Shown: positions 58,942 to 64,000 of the stretch, piece after piece
How positions within the stretch are numbered: the stretch's first letter is position 1
Layout of the letters: each line of letters begins with the position of its first letter
NCBI GenBank assembly: GCA_934501435.1
Contig: CAKSTW010000001.1
Location: 186,001 to 250,000, forward strand
Origin: an uncultured Eubacteriales bacterium
GTDB lineage: Bacteria; Bacillota; Clostridia; Oscillospirales; UBA644
DNA: 64,000 nt
Direction of reading: 5' to 3'
The notes under the pieces: generated by a model
What the model was told of the DNA's origin: nothing
The model's database searches: none
Seen by the model: the letters and a program-made list of their open reading frames with translations, nothing else
Program-made: the position numbers and the translations under genes

Positions 58942-59625
58942 ATGAAAGAACATATTTATACGATTCCGATAAACGAAGCGTTTGAGCAGGACGGCGGCTG
59001 TCCGCTTTGCCGCCTGAAAAAGACGCTTGAGGAAAACGAAATCGAAAGAATTACCGGGGCTGCGATGATGGAGCCGTCGGTAAGAGTAAAGACAAACGAA
59101 CAGGGCTTTTGCTTTAAGCATTTCGAAATGATTGCAAACAACGGAAAAAGGCACCCCGCAGCCCTCATCCTGCAGTCTCACCTTGAAGAGATTTCCGCCG
59201 CCCTGCAAAAGAAAAAGGGCACGGCTCTCGCGAAATACATAAAAGAACTCGACGGAGACTGTTATATTTGCAGAAGACTCAACGCTTCCTTTTCCGCCGT
59301 TTGCGAAAACCTTGTCTGGCTTTATGATAACGACGAAAAGTTCGCGGACAAATTCAGAAAAAGCGGGCTTTGTTTTTCGCACGCAGCGTCACTGCTTTCG
59401 GTAGCGGAAAAGGCGCTCGGCAAAAAGAAATTTCAGTATTTCTGCGACGATGTTTCGAAGATACTCTTAAAAGAGACCTGCGGAATACGGGAAGACGTTG
59501 ACTGGTTCTGCAAAAAATTCGATTACCGCTACAAGGACGAAAGCTGGAAAAACAGCAGGGATTCAATAGAAAGAGCGGTCGGATTACTTACCGGAAATTT
59601 GCCGAAAAAGGGCGAAAATGCTTGA
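58942..59625 (+). CDS. DUF6062-like Cys-rich protein
   Basis: 227 residues from the ATG at 58942 behind ACGGAGTG. The sequence has several paired Cys/His motifs: CPLCRLKKTLEENE, GFCFKHFEMIANNGKRH, CYICRRLNASF and GLCFSHAASLL, arranged as two repeats of CxxC plus CF.H. These look like two zinc-binding units within a helical protein. This matches the uncharacterised DUF6062 family as I recall it. A TATAAT at 58914-58919 with a weak -35 box drives it. Its TGA stop lies in the -35 box of acpP. Confidence 0.75.
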   Translation: MKEHIYTIPINEAFEQDGGCPLCRLKKTLEENEIERITGAAMMEPSVRVKTNEQGFCFKHFEMIANNGKRHPAALILQSHLEEISAALQKKKGTALAKYIKELDGDCYICRRLNASFSAVCENLVWLYDNDEKFADKFRKSGLCFSHAASLLSVAEKALGKKKFQYFCDDVSKILLKETCGIREDVDWFCKKFDYRYKDESWKNSRDSIERAVGLLTGNLPKKGENA

Positions 59626-59650
59626 CAAAAAACCTTTTTTATGATACAAT
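59622..59650 (+). promoter_or_regulatory. Promoter of acpP
   Basis: Perfect TTGACA (59622-59627), 17 bases, TACAAT (59645-59650) with extended TGA. The TGA stop of the preceding gene is within the -35 box. Confidence 0.9.
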
Positions 59651-59683
59651 GACAGAAAGATTTTTTTTCAGAGGTGACTTTTT

Positions 59684-59902
59684 ATGACAATAGAAAAACT
59701 TATCGAACTTTTGGCAAAACAGTTCAAAAAAGATCCGTCTACAATAAATGAGAATACAAGAATAATCGAAGATCTCGGCGCCGACAGCCTTGACGTCGTC
59801 GAACTTCTCATGACCCTTGAAGACGATTACGGAATAACTATTCCGGATGATGAGATACAGGAAATCAAAACCATCGGAGACGTTGAAAAGTATATCTGCT
59901 AA
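59684..59902 (+). CDS. acpP: Acyl carrier protein
   Basis: 72 residues, acidic, behind AGAGGTGA. The phosphopantetheine attachment site is Ser35 in LGADSLDVVELLM, and helix III is IPDDEIQEIKTIGDVEKYI. It carries growing acyl chains in fatty-acid synthesis. It is monocistronic and not near a fab cluster. Confidence 0.95.
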   Translation: MTIEKLIELLAKQFKKDPSTINENTRIIEDLGADSLDVVELLMTLEDDYGITIPDDEIQEIKTIGDVEKYIC

Positions 59903-59907
59903 TATGT

Positions 59908-59940
59908 AAGCACCTCATTTTGTTGAGGTGCTTAATTTTT
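59908..59940. terminator. Terminator between acpP and mgtE
   Basis: AAGCACCTC / GAGGTGCTT with an ATTTTGTT loop followed by AATTTTTT; bidirectional. Confidence 0.9.
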
Positions 59941-61313
59941 TACATATATTTTCCCATTACGAAAGTTACTATCGTAAAGTAGATGGTGACCGCGCACATA
60001 TCGACTATCGTCGTTATAATGGGCGACGAAACGAGCGCAGGGTCAAGGTGTACGGCTTTTGCAAGGATAGGCATACAGCAGCCGATGAACTTCGCGAGGA
60101 TAACGACTGCAAAAAGCGTTACGGCGACGACCGCTCCGACCGTCATCTGCCCCGATACGAACCATATCCAGAAGAAGTTAAAGACGGCAAGCGCCGTTCC
60201 GACCATAAGGGAAATGGAAAATTCTTTCCAGATAACCTTGAATATATCTTTTATTTTGATTTCGTCAAGAGCAAGACCGCGGATTATCGTAACGGACGCC
60301 TGCGAACCGCAGTTTCCGCCCGTGTCCATAAGCATGGGGATAAACGATACCATAATCGGAAGTGCCGAGATCGCCTCTTCAAAGCCCGAAATTATACTTC
60401 CGGTTATAGTCGAAGTAAACATCAGCAGAATCAGCCACGGAATTCTGTTTTTCGCGTGTTTGAAAGCCGAAGTTTTAAGATAAGAGTCTTCCGCAGTGGT
60501 TATGGCAGCCATACGCGCGAAGTCCTCTTCCGTCTCTTCGTGGATAACGTCGATAGCGTCGTCGACGGTTACTATTCCGACAAGACGGTGTTCTTCGTCT
60601 ACAACAGGCAGCGCAAGAAAATCGTAGTGATTGAAAATATTACCGACGACCTCTTTATCTTCGACCGTGGAGACCGAAATAACGTTCGTTTCCATTATGT
60701 CTTCGATAATGTCGGAAGCGTCTGAAAGCAACAGTTTTTTCGCCGTGACAAGGCCTAAAAGAAGTCTGTTTTTATCGGTAACGTAACAGGTATATATCGT
60801 TTCTTTGTCTACGCCCGTTTTCTTTATTCTCTCGAACGCCTCGGCGACGGTCATATCCTTTTTGAGGTCGACAAACTCCGTCGTCATAATGCTTCCGGCG
60901 CTGTCTTTCGGATAGTTGAGAAGTTCGTTTATCTGCGCCCTGACGTCGGGTGACGCATTTTTTATAATTCTTTTAACAACGTTTGCGGGCATTTCCTCGA
61001 CAAGGTCGACAGCGTCGTCAAGATACAGTTCGTCGATGACCTGTTTAAGTTCGGAGTCGCTGAACGCTTTGATAAGGATCTCCTGAATATCGTTATCAAG
61101 ATACGCAAAAGTATCCGCCGCCGCGTCTTTCGGAAGAATTCGGAACACTAAAGGTATGGACTCCTCCGGCATGCTCTCCATGACGTTCGCGATATCCGCG
61201 GGATTAAGATTTACGAGACATTCCCTCAAATTCTTGAACTTTTTCTCTTCAAGAAAAGTAAGCGCCTCTTCTTTGATCTCTTCAACGGTTTTTTCAAAGA
61301 TGTTTTCGTCCAT
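59940..61313 (-). CDS. mgtE: Magnesium transporter MgtE
   Basis: 457 residues from the ATG at 61313 behind AGGAGGA. Order of domains: MgtE N domain of helical repeats (residues about 20-120: EEKKFKNLRECLVNLNPADIA), two CBS domains (about 130-250), then five C-terminal spans with FIPMLMDTGGNCGSQASVT and the conserved PxxxDP-like region at the pore. It imports Mg2+ and senses it through the N and CBS domains. The leader (61314-61424) has a hairpin ACCGAC / GTCGGT but no recognisable M-box. Confidence 0.95.
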   Translation of the reverse strand: MDENIFEKTVEEIKEEALTFLEEKKFKNLRECLVNLNPADIANVMESMPEESIPLVFRILPKDAAADTFAYLDNDIQEILIKAFSDSELKQVIDELYLDDAVDLVEEMPANVVKRIIKNASPDVRAQINELLNYPKDSAGSIMTTEFVDLKKDMTVAEAFERIKKTGVDKETIYTCYVTDKNRLLLGLVTAKKLLLSDASDIIEDIMETNVISVSTVEDKEVVGNIFNHYDFLALPVVDEEHRLVGIVTVDDAIDVIHEETEEDFARMAAITTAEDSYLKTSAFKHAKNRIPWLILLMFTSTITGSIISGFEEAISALPIMVSFIPMLMDTGGNCGSQASVTIIRGLALDEIKIKDIFKVIWKEFSISLMVGTALAVFNFFWIWFVSGQMTVGAVVAVTLFAVVILAKFIGCCMPILAKAVHLDPALVSSPIITTIVDMCAVTIYFTIVTFVMGKYM

Positions 61314-61424
61314 TTTATGTTCCTCCTTCCGAAACCGACACTTCGTCGGTTTTACTTTTTCACTCTTCACTGTTTACTTCCCGAACCTATCGGCAAACAA
61401 AAAGAAAGAAGTCAATACATCATA

Positions 61425-61454
61425 TAATAAAAAAGCAATCGGATTACCGATTGC
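61425..61454 (-). terminator. Terminator of tRNA-Arg
   Basis: On the minus strand, GCAATCGG / CCGATTGC with a TAAT loop, then TTTTTTATT. Confidence 0.9.
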
Positions 61455-61572
61455 AGAAGAAACAATATTGAATGAAAGACTCAAATAATTATCTTCTGCA
61501 TTTCGGTTTTGATCCTTTCACACAATAATGTATTTGTAAAATAGAAAGAAGCACGGCGGGCGTGCTTCTTCC

Positions 61573-61649
61573 TGGCGCGCCATAAGGGATTCGAACCCCT
61601 GGCCTTTTGGTCCGTAGCCAAACGCTCTATCCAGCTGAGCTAATGGCGC
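61573..61649 (-). tRNA. tRNA-Arg (anticodon ACG)
   Basis: 77 nucleotides with encoded CCA (61573-61575). Acceptor GCGCCAT / ATGGCGC, D arm GCTCAGCTGGATAGAGC, anticodon loop CTACGGA between TTTGG and CCAAA, T arm AGGGGTTCGAATCCCTT. ACG (read as ICG) decodes CGU, CGC and CGA. Confidence 0.95.
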
Positions 61650-61668
61650 AAATCTTTACAGCTCAATT

Positions 61669-61697
61669 ATTATAACACAAAATATTCCCGAAATCAA
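61669..61697 (-). promoter_or_regulatory. Promoter of tRNA-Arg
   Basis: On the minus strand, TTGATT (61692-61697), 17 bases, TATAAT (61669-61674), 19 bases before the tRNA 5' end. Confidence 0.85.
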
Positions 61698-61790
61698 TAG
61701 GAAAAATTGAAAAAATTGTCAACTTTATATTATTTTTTTCGTCTTTTGTTTCCGGCGGGAAAAACAAACAAAAAGTTCAAAGATTTGTGC

Positions 61791-61819
61791 TTGATATAAA
61801 ACGACCCGTATTATATAAT
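61791..61819 (+). promoter_or_regulatory. Promoter of galE
   Basis: TTGATA (61791-61796), 17 bases, TATAAT (61814-61819), 35 bases before the ATG. Confidence 0.88.
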
Positions 61820-61854
61820 ACAGGCAAAGAATATAGTTTTACGGAGGTATAATT

Positions 61855-62853
61855 ATGGCTGTTTTACTTACCGGAGGCGCCGGATATATCGGCTCTCATA
61901 TTGCAGTGGAACTCATCAAAGAGGGATATGACGTCGTCATCGCAGACGACCTTTCGAACAGCAAACCCGACGTTATCGACAGACTTTTCACAATAACCGG
62001 AGTTAAGATTCCTTTTTACAAAATTGACGTTGCAGACAAAACGGCTCTCGAAAAAGTTTTCGATGAAAACAAAATCACCTCGGTCGTTCATCTTGCGGGC
62101 TTTAAGGCGGTCGGAGAATCCGTCCAGCTTCCGCTTAAATATTACAGAAACAATCTCGACACCACTTTCACTTTGCTTGAAGTAATGAAAGAAAAAGGCG
62201 TTAAGAATTTTGTTTTCAGTTCCTCGGCAACCGTTTACGGCAAGCCCGAAAGAGTCCCCATCGACGAAACAATGCCTCTTTCCTGCACCAACCCGTACGG
62301 AAGAACGAAACTTATGATAGAACAGATATTGACAGACGTTCATCACGCGGACAATGATCTTTCGGTCGTGCTTCTGAGATATTTCAATCCGATCGGAGCG
62401 CATGAAAGCGGTCTCATCGGAGAAGAGCCGAACGGAATTCCCAACAACCTCCTCCCCTATATCACCCAGGTTGCCGCAGGCAAACTCGAAAAACTCAACG
62501 TTTTCGGCGACGATTACGAAACGCATGACGGAACGGGCGTAAGAGACTATATTCATGTCGTAGACCTTGCAAAAGGACACGTCGCCGCGATAAAGTATAT
62601 CGAAAAGAACCCGGGTCTTGAAGCGGTAAATCTCGGAACGGGCGTCGGATACAGCGTTCTCGATATCGTTCATGCCTTTGAAAAAGTAAACGGAATCAAA
62701 ATTCCCTACCGCATAGCGCCGAGAAGAGCCGGAGACATTGCGGAATGTTACGCAAATCCCGAAAAAGCGGCTAAACTCTTCGGTTGGAAAGCCGAAAAGA
62801 CGCTTGAGGATATGTGCAGAGACAGCTGGAGATGGCAGTCCAGCCACAAATAA
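61855..62853 (+). CDS. galE: UDP-glucose 4-epimerase
   Basis: 332 residues behind CGGAGGT. Short-chain dehydrogenase fold with NAD motif TGGAGYIGSH, DDLSNSKPDVIDRL, VVHLAGFKAVGES, SSSATVYGKPE, and the catalytic Tyr/Lys in NPYGRTKLMIE. It interconverts UDP-glucose and UDP-galactose for surface sugars or galactose use. It shares an operon with the gene 12 bases downstream. It could supply the family 2 and 4 glycosyltransferases encoded elsewhere in this window. Confidence 0.96.
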   Translation: MAVLLTGGAGYIGSHIAVELIKEGYDVVIADDLSNSKPDVIDRLFTITGVKIPFYKIDVADKTALEKVFDENKITSVVHLAGFKAVGESVQLPLKYYRNNLDTTFTLLEVMKEKGVKNFVFSSSATVYGKPERVPIDETMPLSCTNPYGRTKLMIEQILTDVHHADNDLSVVLLRYFNPIGAHESGLIGEEPNGIPNNLLPYITQVAAGKLEKLNVFGDDYETHDGTGVRDYIHVVDLAKGHVAAIKYIEKNPGLEAVNLGTGVGYSVLDIVHAFEKVNGIKIPYRIAPRRAGDIAECYANPEKAAKLFGWKAEKTLEDMCRDSWRWQSSHK

Positions 62854-62865
62854 ACAGGAGTTAAA

Positions 62866-63687
62866 ATGTTTTCTATCGACTCGCAGATATTAAAAAGCAA
62901 TTCGCAGAGATGGCACTATTCCGAACTTTGCGAACTTGTATCGGCAACCGAAGAACGCTTTTCGGAGATCGCCGCCAAATCCTCCGAAAAAGACTATCAG
63001 GCGCTTCTCACCGATTTTTTCGGAAAAGCCGTTCTATACATCAAGGAGATCTACACGCTGCTTTACAACGGTTTTGCCGACGGAGCAATGACCCTTGCGG
63101 ACGAACTTTTCGAAAGTTCGGTAATTCTTTCCTTTATTGAAAAGAATAAAAACGACGAGGGAATTGCCGAAAGATATTTCGACAATATTGATCTTTCGTC
63201 GGTCGTTGACAGCATAAAACTCCTTTCCTTTCTCAAAGAAGGAGCGACAGACCCCGAAACGAAAACAGGGCTCGAAGACGCGATCGCAAGAAAGCAAAGG
63301 ACTTATTCCACCCTTAAAACAAAGCATATAAAATTTCTTTCCGACGGGGTTTTCCGCCCCTATTGGTGGCTCGGATTCAACCTCGAAGAGAAAACTTTTT
63401 CGGGGATACTCAAAAAGACCGTCTGGGAAAAGACTTTGTTCAAACATATTTACAATATGTCGAGGCACGGCGGACACAATGCGGTAAATCCTTACGAAAA
63501 CGGAGAGGGCGCGGTAATAAACGCCGACCCGTCGACCGAAGGGTTTCAGATACCTCTCTGTTTTGCGACCGCCTCTTTTGTGAATATAAGCAAGATAGTC
63601 TTCATGAACGACGAGATAGTTTTTTCAGATATTGAAGACAGGCTGAACAAAATAACAAAACCCATTTTCGCGGAAATCTGGAAATAA
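62866..63687 (+). CDS. Uncharacterised protein, DUF5677-like
   Basis: 273 residues, mostly helical and without membrane spans, starting 12 bases after galE behind CAGGAG. The centre (residues 75-110) reads DGAMTLADELFESSVILSFI followed by AERYFDNIDLSSV, and the C-terminal half has a conserved-looking HIYNMSRHGGHNAVNPYEN with several His. This resembles the helical DUF5677 family as I remember it, which has no known activity. Its coupling to galE is the only context clue. Confidence 0.55.
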   Translation: MFSIDSQILKSNSQRWHYSELCELVSATEERFSEIAAKSSEKDYQALLTDFFGKAVLYIKEIYTLLYNGFADGAMTLADELFESSVILSFIEKNKNDEGIAERYFDNIDLSSVVDSIKLLSFLKEGATDPETKTGLEDAIARKQRTYSTLKTKHIKFLSDGVFRPYWWLGFNLEEKTFSGILKKTVWEKTLFKHIYNMSRHGGHNAVNPYENGEGAVINADPSTEGFQIPLCFATASFVNISKIVFMNDEIVFSDIEDRLNKITKPIFAEIWK

Positions 63688-63689
63688 AA

Positions 63690-63721
63690 TTAAGCCCCGG
63701 TATTGGCTACCGGGGCTTTTT
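63690..63721. terminator. Terminator between the galE operon and mtaB
   Basis: AAGCCCCGGTA / TACCGGGGCTT with a TTGGC loop and TTTTT; bidirectional. Confidence 0.93.
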
Positions 63722-64000
63722 CATATCGTTTCGCCTATGCAGAAATCTTTTTCGGCGCCCGTAATAACGACGTTAACCAACGAATTTATTCCGAGCTGCT
63801 TTTTGATCTTCACTTTCACATAATCGACGGTATGTCCCTCCGAAAACTCCTGTCCGCTTTTTTCGATAAGGACTTCTCTTCCCTTTCCGATAAGGTCGGC
63901 ACGGTAGTTTTCCTCAAGTTCTTTTTCTATTGCGCCGATAATTTTCATTCTTTCGGATTTTATGCCGTCGGGAACTTTCTCCATTGTATACGCGACGGTT
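63721..64000 (-). CDS. mtaB: Threonylcarbamoyladenosine tRNA methylthiotransferase MtaB, C-terminal end (cut by window edge)
   Basis: Only about the last 92 residues lie in the window. The visible part starts TVAYTMEKVPDGIKSERM and contains YRADLIGKGREVLIEKSG and a terminal TRAM-like beta barrel, the C-terminal pattern of MtaB/MiaB-type radical SAM enzymes (R-x-GTxAxxM....V). These thiomethylate N6-threonylcarbamoyladenosine in tRNA. The radical SAM core lies beyond the right edge. Confidence 0.8.
   Translation of the reverse strand, partial: TVAYTMEKVPDGIKSERMKIIGAIEKELEENYRADLIGKGREVLIEKSGQEFSEGHTVDYVKVKIKKQLGINSLVNVVITGAEKDFCIGETI

Noticed and set aside
61314..61424. M-box Mg2+ riboswitch in front of mgtE
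   Set aside because: The leader after the tRNA terminator is only about 110 bases and shows one short hairpin; the multi-helix M-box architecture is not visible.
61864..62847. 327-codon frame opposite galE
   Set aside because: Antisense shadow of galE.

Overview
The window reads as chromosomal DNA of a spore-forming, Gram-positive member of the Clostridia (inference). The grounds are: spore genes (gpr, spoIIP, a dacF-type carboxypeptidase, spoVAC-AD-AE, a SpoIIQ-like protein with a very good sigma-F promoter match); strong AGGAGG-type ribosome binding sites with several TTG starts; Clostridia-type single-domain regulators and Bce-type modules; and tRNA genes with encoded CCA. The base composition looks even along the window. 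I see no insertion sequence, prophage, rRNA or CRISPR array. Nearly all of it is core chromosome, densely packed with short operons that are separated by clean hairpin terminators and TTGACA/TATAAT promoters, most with a 17-base spacer.

Layout. 1-4.3 kb: mreB (cut by the left edge) with a membrane protein, enolase, a MecA-like adaptor, a 30-residue membrane peptide coupled to a pyridoxal kinase. 4.35-8.5 kb (minus): gpr, spoIIP, dacF, rluB. 8.6-16 kb: an isolated PTS EIIC-type membrane protein, rpsT, a GT2 glycosyltransferase, a 38-residue protein and the potABCD polyamine importer. 16-22.7 kb: RluA-type pseudouridine synthase, ROK glucokinase with a GT4 glycosyltransferase, radA-xerC, SpoIIQ-like. 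22.7-27.1 kb: a metal efflux module (P-type ATPase, separate HMA chaperone, ArsR-AraC fusion regulator), a split ThrE exporter, tRNA-Val. 27.2-30.8 kb: a sugar isomerase/epimerase, hpf and spoVAC-AD-AE. 30.9-37.7 kb (minus): rpmG-secE-nusG-rplK-rplA followed by bceRS and bceAB. 38-42.1 kb: icd, gpmI, an acetyltransferase-like gene. 42.2-48 kb: a broken cupin gene, an amino-acid ABC importer, a TIR-bounded non-coding element, serC-serA. 48-53.8 kb (minus): a zinc peptidase with a heterodimeric ABC exporter, and an orphan lipoprotein. 53.9-58 kb: an RseC-like protein, a Crp/Fnr regulator and a NitT/TauT-type ABC importer, then a zinc-ribbon protein. 58-64 kb: Ogg-type glycosylase, a DUF6062-like protein, acpP, mgtE, tRNA-Arg, galE with an unknown gene, and the end of mtaB.

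How it works together. Glycolysis (eno, gpmI, glucokinase), serine synthesis from 3-phosphoglycerate (serC, serA), translation/transcription (rpmG, secE, nusG, rplK, rplA, rpsT, hpf, pseudouridine synthases, tRNAs) and sporulation genes are interleaved with transporters for polyamines, amino acids, metals and Mg2+. The less ordinary parts are a repeated sense-strand module found directly after stop codons (4.06, 4.35, 42.1 kb and perhaps 25.7 kb), a second non-coding element with terminal inverted repeats (45.35-45.62 kb), three places where a TGA stop codon lies inside the -35 box of the next gene, the ArsR-AraC fusion, and a probable pseudo-enzyme SpoIIQ.
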